A DNA stretch of 64,000 bases, taken from JAKFWI01 sp031398975. Its GTDB lineage: Bacteria > Pseudomonadota > Alphaproteobacteria > Caulobacterales > Aquidulcibacteraceae. Below are positions 34,714-42,054 of the stretch, one piece after another (position 1 is the stretch's first letter; each line of letters begins with the position of its first letter). The position numbers and the translations under genes were made by a program. The notes beneath the pieces were generated by a model that worked only from the letters and a program-made list of their open reading frames with translations, was not told the DNA's origin and ran no database searches. Where the stretch lies: the NCBI GenBank assembly GCA_031398975.1, contig JANNOI010000045.1, positions 1 through 64,000 on the forward strand, written 5' to 3'.

Positions 34714-35859
34714 TCACCCCGCCAGCGGCGAGGGCGCATCGCCGAACACGGTTTTGCCCGCGCCGGCATACTTCTCGATGTTCACAAGAAAGTGCGACGC
34801 CGCGACGTGGATATCGCGGAAGCGCCGCTGCAGCGGGGAGGCGGAATAGACCGCAGCGCCCCCGGCGGCCTGGGTCAGCAGGTCCACCGCGGCGACGCAG
34901 CGATGGGTGGCGTGGGTGGCCGCGAGGCTGAGCTGCAAAGCGAGCGCGGGCGTGAATTCGGGCGCGCTCCAGGCCTCGCGCACGCTCTGATGGATATAGG
35001 CGCGGCTGGCGTCGATCTCGGCGCTGGCGCGCCCCACCGCGTCCTGGACGTGATACTTGTCTTTCAGCAGGGATTTGGAGGCGAGCGGCGTCCGCTCCCG
35101 GGCGAGTTCGATCAGCGCGTCGAGCGCGGCGCGCGCCACGCCCACCGCGAGCGCCCCGTGCGGGGCCATGATCTGCGCCATGTAGGGGACCTTGGCGTAG
35201 AGCGGCGCGTCCGTGCGCGCGAGCAGCGCGCCGGGCTCGAAGGTCTGATCCTCCGGCACGAAGAGATCCTCCACCTCGAAATCGCCGCTGCCGGTGCCGC
35301 GCATGCCATATACGTCCCAGGTGTCGATGAAGCGCGCCTTGTCAGCGGGGAAAAACAGGACGCGCATGCCCTTGGGCGGGCCTTGGCCGTCCGTGATCAG
35401 CGCGCCGCCCATAAGCCATTGGGAAAAGCGCGTGGCGGTGCCCCAGTCCCAGCGGCCGGTCAGGCGATAGCCGCCGGGGGCGGGGACCGCGCGCCCGCGT
35501 CCGGGGTTCATGCTGCCGGCGGCGACGATCCCGGACGCGTTCCAGATCTGGCGCGCGGCGGCGGGGTCGAGGTAACCGGCGATCTGGTTCGTGGTGGAGC
35601 CTTTCAGCAGCGACCATCCGGCCGCGGGGTCGGCCGCGGAGACCTCCTCGATCACGGCCAGCGCGTCCAGCATGTCGAGTTCGAGGCCGCCCAGCGCCTT
35701 GGGCAGCAGGATGTCGAAGAAGCCCTCCCCGACCATCAGCTCCACCAGCCCGTGCGGCAGCTGGCGCAGCGTCTCGGCCTCCTGGCCGAGTTCGGAGATC
35801 CGGCCGGCGAGCGCGCGGGCGCGGGCGGCGGTCGCGCTTAAAGGGGCGGGGTGCGTCAT
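34714..35859 (-). CDS. Acyl-CoA dehydrogenase-like flavoprotein
   Basis: A 381-residue protein of the acyl-CoA dehydrogenase fold, in the branch that includes DszC/HpaB-type oxygenases and dehydrogenases. The N-terminal helical part (LPHGLVELMVGEGFFDILLPKALGG), the middle beta part (YRLTGRWDWGTATRFSQWLMGG, with DTWDVYGMRGTGSGDF) and the C-terminal helical bundle are all present. The conserved EVSAADPAAGWSL is typical of the hydroxylase branch. The catalytic Glu of the dehydrogenases is not obvious, so a monooxygenase is as likely. No partner reductase is adjacent. ATG 35859 used; the open frame upstream is low complexity. Confidence 0.75.
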   Translation of the reverse strand: MTHPAPLSATAARARALAGRISELGQEAETLRQLPHGLVELMVGEGFFDILLPKALGGLELDMLDALAVIEEVSAADPAAGWSLLKGSTTNQIAGYLDPAAARQIWNASGIVAAGSMNPGRGRAVPAPGGYRLTGRWDWGTATRFSQWLMGGALITDGQGPPKGMRVLFFPADKARFIDTWDVYGMRGTGSGDFEVEDLFVPEDQTFEPGALLARTDAPLYAKVPYMAQIMAPHGALAVGVARAALDALIELARERTPLASKSLLKDKYHVQDAVGRASAEIDASRAYIHQSVREAWSAPEFTPALALQLSLAATHATHRCVAAVDLLTQAAGGAAVYSASPLQRRFRDIHVAASHFLVNIEKYAGAGKTVFGDAPSPLAG

Positions 35860-36538
35860 GGCTCTACTCCAGCACAGGCGCGCGCTGGGCGCGGGCGGTT
35901 TCAGATTCGCGCGATTTTGGCGCCGTCGCCGGGAAAAGCGAGCCTCACTTCGCATAGCCCCTCGCGGCGGGGCCCTTGGGTTCGTGAAGTCAGCGCACGG
36001 CGCGGGAGCCTTCGCGCCAAGAGGAACAGGTCCTCGACCCTGGCGCCCAGGAAACCGCTCAATCGTCCGATCACGGAAGCCGCGTTCCAAAGGAGAACAA
36101 AGCGCGCGTGCGCGCGGCGTGTGACGACACGCTGCGCCACAGCGGGCGGCAAGTCGCGCCGTACGCGTGGGGGCTTGCGCCAAAGTCTTCTTGCGCCCCC
36201 GAACGGCGGGCCCGAGCGGGCGCGCACACGCAACACTAAGGCGCAGGCTTGACACGAACATGCGCAGGACAAGAGGGCGCAATGCCTGCCCGAGACACCC
36301 CACTGTTCCAGAGGCCGCCCAATCCCGTCCAACAGCGGCGTGAACCGAACACCACGCATCACGGTTTAGTGTTTGTCAGGGACGAAGAGGACGAACGCCC
36401 CGTCCTGCGACGCTTTCCGAGTAAGATCGGGTCAACCCCGCGCCGGCGTTCAGGCTGTCTTGGCGCCCCAGGCTAGATTAAGGAGTTGCATTTCAGGCTG
36501 TGTTTGTGTCAGAGCCCGTCACGTTCAAGGAGTTCTTT
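35860..36538. other. Gene-free stretch of 679 bases
   Basis: No convincing protein gene in any frame; open frames are Arg/Pro-rich and lack ribosome sites. There is a TTGACA-like hexamer at 36248-36253 and the final 60 bases form the leader of the Myb/H1-like gene with an AAGGAG site. It may hold long leaders, a promoter or an unrecognised RNA; nothing firm can be named. Confidence 0.5.
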
Positions 36539-37057
36539 ATGGCGAAGTCCCCAAAAAATCACCGCCGCCCCTGGAGCGCTGCGGAAATGAAGCAAATCCG
36601 GCAAAGTGCGAAAACCCGCACGCCGTGGGCGTTGGTCGCCCAAGAACTCGGGCGTACGCCCGCCGCAGTGCAGCAAGTCGCGTCCCGCGAAGGCCTGACC
36701 ACACGCACCCGCCGCGCGGCGGCGCCCGCAAAGACCGCGAAGAAAACGCCGGTAAAGACCGGCCCGTCCACGCTCCCCGCCAAGGATAACTTGAAGCGCG
36801 AAGTCAAAGCCGCTCCGGCCAAGACCGCGCCTGGCGCTTCTGCAAAACGCGTGTCCGCCGCCGGCGCGCTGAAGAATGGCCGCGGCAAAAGCGCGCCGGT
36901 AAAGACGCCGCCCGCCAAGGTCCGGGCGGCCAAGACGGCGCCCGTGAAGAGCGCGGCGCCCAAGAGCGAAGCTGTCAAAACCGCTGCGAAAAAAGCGGCT
37001 CCCGCGAAAAAGACCGGGCCCGCGAAAAAGGCGGCCGGCAAGCGCGCGATGCAGTAA
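36539..37057 (+). CDS. Myb-like DNA-binding protein with histone H1-like tail
   Basis: A 172-residue basic protein. Residues 1 to about 60 form a SANT/Myb-like helix-turn-helix (RRPWSAAEMKQIRQSAKTR, then LVAQELGRTPAAVQQVASREG). Residues about 61-172 are a low-complexity Lys/Ala/Pro tail with repeated AKT, PVKT, PAKK and AAK units, like histone H1 or Hc1-type proteins. Likely a nucleoid-associated protein: the head finds or scans DNA, the tail neutralises charge. Small Myb-head proteins are common in Alphaproteobacteria; the long tail is the notable part. ATG 36539 has AAGGAG seven bases before it; a GTG-type upstream extension is unneeded. Preceded by a 679-base gap. Confidence 0.75.
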   Translation: MAKSPKNHRRPWSAAEMKQIRQSAKTRTPWALVAQELGRTPAAVQQVASREGLTTRTRRAAAPAKTAKKTPVKTGPSTLPAKDNLKREVKAAPAKTAPGASAKRVSAAGALKNGRGKSAPVKTPPAKVRAAKTAPVKSAAPKSEAVKTAAKKAAPAKKTGPAKKAAGKRAMQ

Positions 37058-37235
37058 CGCTGCCGGCGCCGCCGCCGCTCGGCTCCAGCCGGCGCGGTGC
37101 GAACAGCCGTTGCGGATTTCCCCCCGCTCTGCTTTGCCCTAGACTTTGCCCGGCGCCGCCTCTCACCGAAGGGGCGCGCCTGGCCGGGCTCTAGGCTCTG
37201 GGCTTTGGGCTGAACACGGGGATGGGAAACCGCCG

Positions 37236-38348
37236 ATGAAGACGCGCGCCGCGCTCGCACGAGCGCCGAACGTCCCGCTGGAGATCGTGGAGCTTGATCT
37301 CGAGGGCCCCCAGGCCGGGGAGGTCCTCGTGGAAGTGATGGCGAGCGGGGTGTGTCATACCGACGCCTACACGCTTGCAGGCAAGGACAGCGAAGGCCTG
37401 TTCCCCTGCGTGCTAGGCCATGAAGGCGCAGGCATTGTACGCGAGGTCGGGGCGGGCGTCGCGAGCGTTGCGCCCGGTGATCATGTGATCCCGCTATACA
37501 CGCCCGAGTGCCGCGGCTGCAAAACCTGCCTCAGCCGCAAGTCAAACCTCTGCACTTCCATCCGCGCGACGCAAGGCAAGGGCGTGATGCCGGACGGGCG
37601 AAGCCGTTTCTCCTACAAGGGCCAGCCCGTCTTTCACTATATGGGCTGCTCGACCTTTTCAAACTTCACGGTGCTGCCTGAGATCGCAGTGGCGAAGATC
37701 CGCGCGGACGCGCCGTTCGACAAGGCCTGCTATATCGGGTGCGGGGTGACCACCGGGGTCGGGGCCGTGATCTACACCGCCAAGATGGAGCCCGGGGCGA
37801 CGCTTGCGGTGTTCGGCCTCGGCGGCATCGGGCTCAATGTCATCCAGGGCGCACGCCTTGTCGGGGCGGACAGGATCATCGGCGTAGACGTCAACCCCGC
37901 CAAGCGCGCCATCGCAGAGCGCTTCGGCATGACCGACTTTATCAACCCCCGCGAGATCGGCGCCGACAATGTCGTGGACGCGATCGTGGGCCTCAGCGGC
38001 GGGGGCGTTGATTATTCGTTTGATTGCACCGGGGATGTGCGCGTGATGCGCCAGGCGCTGGAGTGCTGCCATCGCGGCTGGGGCCAGTCGATCATCATCG
38101 GCGTCGCGGAGGCCGGTCAAGAGATCGCGACGCGTCCGTTCCAATTGGTGACCGGGCGGGTATGGAAAGGCTCGGCCTTCGGGGGCGCGCGCGGGCGCAC
38201 CGACGTGCCGCGCATCGTCGACTGGTACATGGACGGCAAGATCAATATCGACGATCTGATCACCCACACGATGCCGCTGGAAAAGATCAACGAGGCCTTC
38301 GACCTGATGCACGCCGGCCGGAGCATCCGCAGCGTCGTGGTATATTGA
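37236..38348 (+). CDS. frmA: S-(hydroxymethyl)glutathione dehydrogenase
   Basis: A 370-residue class III zinc alcohol dehydrogenase that oxidises S-hydroxymethylglutathione (formaldehyde plus glutathione) with NAD. Catalytic zinc site GVCHTDAYT and GHEGAGIV, structural zinc Cys cluster PECRGCKTCLSRKSNLC, Rossmann VFGLGGIGLNVIQGARL and the Asp for NAD (IIGVDVNP). Length is normal. fghA starts five bases later, giving the complete formaldehyde-to-formate pair. No frmR regulator is adjacent. Confidence 0.97.
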   Translation: MKTRAALARAPNVPLEIVELDLEGPQAGEVLVEVMASGVCHTDAYTLAGKDSEGLFPCVLGHEGAGIVREVGAGVASVAPGDHVIPLYTPECRGCKTCLSRKSNLCTSIRATQGKGVMPDGRSRFSYKGQPVFHYMGCSTFSNFTVLPEIAVAKIRADAPFDKACYIGCGVTTGVGAVIYTAKMEPGATLAVFGLGGIGLNVIQGARLVGADRIIGVDVNPAKRAIAERFGMTDFINPREIGADNVVDAIVGLSGGGVDYSFDCTGDVRVMRQALECCHRGWGQSIIIGVAEAGQEIATRPFQLVTGRVWKGSAFGGARGRTDVPRIVDWYMDGKINIDDLITHTMPLEKINEAFDLMHAGRSIRSVVVY

Positions 38349-38353
38349 CGCCC

Positions 38354-39199
38354 ATGAGTCTGGAAACGCTGTCTCTTCATCGCGCTTTCGGCGGCGTGCA
38401 GGGCTATTACCGCCACGCCTCGCGCGAAACCAACACGCCGATGCGCTTTTCCGTGTTCCTGCCCCCGCAGGCGGAGCGGGAGAAACGCCCAATTCTGTTC
38501 TGGCTGTCCGGGCTGACATGCACGGAGGACAATTTCACCGTCAAGGCCGGCGCCCAGCGCGTCGCCGCCGAACTCGGCCTCGTCATCGTTGCGCCCGACA
38601 CCTCCCCGCGCGGGGACGACGTGCCCGACGATCCAGACAAAGCCTATGATTTCGGGCTCGGCGCCGGCTTCTACGTCGACGCCACGGAGCCGCCATGGGC
38701 GCGACAGTATCGGATGGCCTCCTATTGCGGAACGGAATTGCCGGCTTTGGTCGGCGCCCACTTCCCGGCTGACCTCGCGCGCGCGGGCGTGTTCGGCCAT
38801 TCCATGGGCGGGCACGGCGCGCTGACTTTGGGTTTGCGGTCGCCGGAGCGGTTCCGGTCCGTTTCGGCGTTCGCGCCGATCGCGTCGCCCATGCGATGCC
38901 CGTGGGGCAGGAAGGCGCTATCGCTTTATCTTGGGCCCCACGAGACGGCCTGGCGCGCCTACGATGCCTGCGCGCTGATCGAGGACGGGGCGCGGACGGG
39001 CGAAATCCTGATCGACCAGGGAGAGAGCGATCCCTTCCTCGAGACCCAACTCAAGCCCCACCTGCTGGAACAGGCCTGCGCGGACGCGGGCCAGGGCCTC
39101 ACGCTGCGCCGCCAGCCCGGCTACGACCATTCCTATTTCTTCATGGCGAGCTTCATGGAGGACCATCTGCGCTGGCACGCCGCCCGGCTTGAGGCTTGA
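38354..39199 (+). CDS. fghA: S-formylglutathione hydrolase
   Basis: A 281-residue alpha/beta hydrolase that splits S-formylglutathione into formate and glutathione. The esterase-D pattern is clear: FWLSGLTCTEDNF, VAPDTSPRGDDV, nucleophile GHSMGGHGAL, the acid Asp in LIDQGESDPF and His in PGYDHSYFFM. Starts five bases after frmA, same strand, cytoplasmic. Length is typical. Confidence 0.96.
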   Translation: MSLETLSLHRAFGGVQGYYRHASRETNTPMRFSVFLPPQAEREKRPILFWLSGLTCTEDNFTVKAGAQRVAAELGLVIVAPDTSPRGDDVPDDPDKAYDFGLGAGFYVDATEPPWARQYRMASYCGTELPALVGAHFPADLARAGVFGHSMGGHGALTLGLRSPERFRSVSAFAPIASPMRCPWGRKALSLYLGPHETAWRAYDACALIEDGARTGEILIDQGESDPFLETQLKPHLLEQACADAGQGLTLRRQPGYDHSYFFMASFMEDHLRWHAARLEA

Positions 39200-39216
39200 G
39201 GCTTGAGGCGTGAGCG

Positions 39217-39480
39217 TCAGGCGTCCGGGGGCGACCCGTCGTCCGCGGCGGGCGCTTGTTTATCGGTGTCGAACGGGGTGACTTTCACAGTGCGGATGAA
39301 GGTCTCGAATTCGCTGCGGCCGTGGGGAACTTCCGCGCGGTCATGGACGGCGACCGCCTGGTCGATCAGCAGGTCCTGCAGCGCGTCGGGAATCGTATCC
39401 CATTGCAGCACGAGCGCGCCCCCGAGACGGCGCAGGAAGTGCTCCTGAGCCTCGCTATAGCGTAGCGTCTTGGCGACCAC
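39217..39480 (-). CDS. Small conserved alphaproteobacterial protein
   Basis: About 87 residues from GTG 39480. The core LRYSEAQEHFLRRLGGALVLQWDTIPDALQDLLIDQAVAV reads like a small helical protein common in Alphaproteobacteria (memory-based); there is no known role. The frame is open for 48 further codons upstream (to TTG 39624), but that part is Arg/Pro-rich and not convincing. Convergent with fghA, 17 bases apart. The start is uncertain. Confidence 0.6.
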   Translation of the reverse strand: MVAKTLRYSEAQEHFLRRLGGALVLQWDTIPDALQDLLIDQAVAVHDRAEVPHGRSEFETFIRTVKVTPFDTDKQAPAADDGSPPDA

Positions 39481-39738
39481 GCCGGGCTCCTGGGCGGGCA
39501 GGGGACGCTGGGGCCGGCGGCGCAGGTCAACCACGAACGGACCCCGCACGCCGGACCGGGCCAACGCGCGCCACCTTGCTGTGCTGTTCAGAGGGCATGG
39601 GCTACGGTCCTTTATCCTCGGCAAACGCCGTGCGCCGCCGTCCGGCAGCCGAACCCGCCCTTAACCTGTTACATGGGACGTCACCGCGCAATCGCAAGCG
39701 CCGGCGCGCCTGAGCCCGTGCGTGCGTCTCAGTCGCAC

Positions 39739-39755
39739 TTGCAAAGTGTTCGCAC
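39739..39755 (+). promoter_or_regulatory. Candidate Fur-type box of feoAB
   Basis: TTGCAAAGTGTTCGCAC stands 48 bases before the feoA start and resembles the alphaproteobacterial Fur box (TTGC.AAT.ATT.GCA). Iron control of feoAB is expected from the gene's function, but the match is imperfect. Confidence 0.35.
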
Positions 39756-39802
39756 TTCGCGTCCTATCCTGGCCGCATCGTCCGCGCGGCGGGAGTGCTT
39801 TC

Positions 39803-40033
39803 GTGACGCTCAATGATCTGACGATAGGGCGTGTCGCCCACGTCGCCGCCATCCTGGCGGGCCCTGACCTTGAGGCCAAACTCCGCGAGATCGGGTTCTC
39901 CGAGGGCGACGAGGTGGAGCTTCTGAGCCGTGGCCCGTTCGGCGGCCAGCCCCTGGCGGTGCGCCTTAACCGTACGATCATCGCGCTGCGGGGCGCGGAG
40001 GCGCAGGCCGTGCGCCTGGAGCCCGCCCTATGA
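39803..40033 (+). CDS. feoA: Ferrous iron transport protein A
   Basis: A 76-residue SH3-like FeoA protein that helps FeoB import Fe(II). LNDLTIGRVAHVAAILA, LEAKLREIGFSEGDEVELL and GGQPLAVRLNRTIIALR match the family's strands. GTG 39803 follows GGGAG. Its stop overlaps the feoB start (ATGA), so the two are coupled. Confidence 0.9.
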   Translation: MTLNDLTIGRVAHVAAILAGPDLEAKLREIGFSEGDEVELLSRGPFGGQPLAVRLNRTIIALRGAEAQAVRLEPAL

Positions 40034-41865
40034 GCACGCTGCGGCTTGCGCTGGTGGGCGCGCCGAATTCCGGGAAATCAACGCTGTTCAATGGGCTGAC
40101 GGGGGGGCGGGCGAAGACCGCCAATTATGCCGGCGTCACGGTGGAGCGGCGCAGCGGCTGGTTCGAGACCCCGTCGGGCGCGTCGGTCGAACTCGTGGAC
40201 CTGCCGGGGATTTACGGGCTTTCCGCCCGTTCGCTGGACGAGCGGATCGCGGTGGACGCGATCACCGGGCGCTATGCGCAGGAGCGGGCCCCGGACGCCC
40301 TGCTCGTGCTGGTGGACGCCTCCGACATCCGCACGCACCTGCACTTCGTGCTGCAATTGCGCGCCCTCGGCCGGCCCATCATCCTCGCGCTGAACATGAT
40401 CGATCTGGCCGAGCGGGACGGTGTGCGCATCGATGTGGCGGGGCTCGAGCAGCGCCTGGGCCTGCCCGTGGCCGCCACCCGCGCGACGCGGAAAACCGGG
40501 CGGGCGGAGCTCCTGGCCCGGATCGACGCGCTGGTCGCCGCGCAAAGCGCGGCTCCCGCCAAGCCTGTCCCAACCGTGCCGCCCGACCTGAAATCTCTCC
40601 AGCGCGAGGCGCGCGCCATCGCCAAGGCGGTGATCCTGGCCGAGCCGGTTATGAACCGCCTTACCCGCACGATCGACGCGGTTGTGCTGCACAGGGTGGC
40701 GGGACCGTTTATTTTGGCGGCGATCCTGTTCTTGATGTTCCAGGCCGTGTTCTCCTGGGCGGCCGCGCCGATGGAGGCCATAGACGGCGCGTTCCTGGCG
40801 CTGAGCGATGGGGTGGGCGCGGCGCTCCCTGAGGGCTGGGTGCGCAGCCTGCTCACCGACGGCGTGATCGCGGGCGTGGGCAGCGTGGTGATCTTCCTGC
40901 CGCAGATCTTCATCCTGTTTGCGCTGATCCTGGCGCTCGAAGCGTCGGGCTACATGGCGCGCGCGGCGTTTCTGATGGACGAATTGATGCTGCGCGTGGG
41001 GCTGAACGGGCGCGCCTTCATCCCGCTTCTGTCGAGCTTCGCGTGCGCCATCCCCGGCATGATGGCCGCGCGTGTGATCGAGAACGAGCGCGACCGTCTG
41101 ACAACGATCATGGTTGCGCCGCTGATGACGTGTTCGGCCCGGCTGCCTGTCTATACCCTGATCATCGCCGCCTTCATCCCCGCCCATCCCATAGGCCCGT
41201 TTGGGCTGCAGGGCGTCGTGATGTTTGCGCTTTATCTCACGGGCGTGGTCAGCGCGGTTTTGGCCGCGTTCGTGCTGAAGCGCACCGTCACGAAGGGACC
41301 GACCCAGCCGCTGCTGATGGAGCTGCCGACCTACAAGCTGCCCGACCCGCAGGATTACGCCCTGAACCTCCTCTCCCGCGCGTGGGCGTTCCTGCGCCGC
41401 GCGGGCGCTGTGATCTTCGTCACCGCGCTCATCCTCTGGTTCCTGGCGAGCTTTCCCGCGTCCGCGGACGGTATCCGCGAAACCTATGCCGGCATGCTGG
41501 GGGCGCTGCTGGAGCCGGTCTTGCGCCCCATCGGCTTCAATCTGGAGATCGCCATCGCGCTGGTGCCGGGGATGGCGGCGCGGGAGGTCGCGGTCGGCGC
41601 GCTCGGGACCGTCTATGCCGTGCAGGCGGCCGGGGAGGAGGCGGCAAGCCTCGCAAGCACACTGGCGGGCGCGTGGTCCCTGCCTACGGCGCTCGCCTTT
41701 CTGGCGTGGTACGTCTATGCGCCCCAATGTCTGGCGAGCCTTGCGGTGGCGCGGCGCGAAACCAATTCCTGGCGCTGGACGGGGCTGATCGTGGCCTACC
41801 TGTTCACCCTAGCCTATCTCGCGGCGGGCGCGACGTTCTGGATCGCCACCTGGGCGGGGCTTTAG
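40030..41865 (+). CDS. feoB: Ferrous iron transporter FeoB
   Basis: A 611-residue inner-membrane Fe(II) transporter. The N-terminal GTPase (1 to about 170) has G1 GAPNSGKSTLFNGLTG, G3 DLPGIYGL and G4 NMID; the rest holds about ten membrane helices with Gate motifs such as MTCSARLPVYTLI and a final C-terminal core. It is shorter than the 770-residue enterobacterial form, typical of Alphaproteobacteria. Overlaps feoA by four bases. The TAG stop (41863-41865) is the first three bases of repeat copy 2. Confidence 0.95.
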   Translation: MSTLRLALVGAPNSGKSTLFNGLTGGRAKTANYAGVTVERRSGWFETPSGASVELVDLPGIYGLSARSLDERIAVDAITGRYAQERAPDALLVLVDASDIRTHLHFVLQLRALGRPIILALNMIDLAERDGVRIDVAGLEQRLGLPVAATRATRKTGRAELLARIDALVAAQSAAPAKPVPTVPPDLKSLQREARAIAKAVILAEPVMNRLTRTIDAVVLHRVAGPFILAAILFLMFQAVFSWAAAPMEAIDGAFLALSDGVGAALPEGWVRSLLTDGVIAGVGSVVIFLPQIFILFALILALEASGYMARAAFLMDELMLRVGLNGRAFIPLLSSFACAIPGMMAARVIENERDRLTTIMVAPLMTCSARLPVYTLIIAAFIPAHPIGPFGLQGVVMFALYLTGVVSAVLAAFVLKRTVTKGPTQPLLMELPTYKLPDPQDYALNLLSRAWAFLRRAGAVIFVTALILWFLASFPASADGIRETYAGMLGALLEPVLRPIGFNLEIAIALVPGMAAREVAVGALGTVYAVQAAGEEAASLASTLAGAWSLPTALAFLAWYVYAPQCLASLAVARRETNSWRWTGLIVAYLFTLAYLAAGATFWIATWAGL

Positions 41866-41972
41866 AGCGGTTCTCGATTGGATTGAATCAATCCTGAGAA
41901 AAACCGCTCTACACTTTAAGTTAGACCGTTTCTCGTCCGAAAACGCGTAACACTTTTCGGGAAACGGTCTAA
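41863..41972. repeat. Two-hairpin repeat element, copy 2
   Basis: A 110-base copy of the element at 26794-26907. Outer arms of hairpin A and all of hairpin B are kept; hairpin A's inner arm has lost three to four bases (aatcc then tgag), so only part of it pairs. It again sits between convergent genes (feoB and the TonB receptor) and again supplies the upstream gene's TAG. Confidence 0.85.
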
Positions 41973-42005
41973 CGCAGCGCGCCCCGATGTGCTGAGACGT
42001 CGCTG

Positions 42006-42036
42006 CGCCGGGAGGGATTTTTCCGCCCTCCCGGCG
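42006..42036 (-). terminator. Strong hairpin after the TonB receptor gene
   Basis: Arms 42006-42016 and 42026-42036 are perfectly complementary over 11 bases (cgccgggaggg/ccctcccggcg) with a T-rich loop. It lies 19 bases after the receptor's stop on the minus strand; there is no U-run after it, so the element copy 2 may add to termination. Confidence 0.6.
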
Positions 42037-42054
42037 GTCGCCGGCGCTTTAGGC

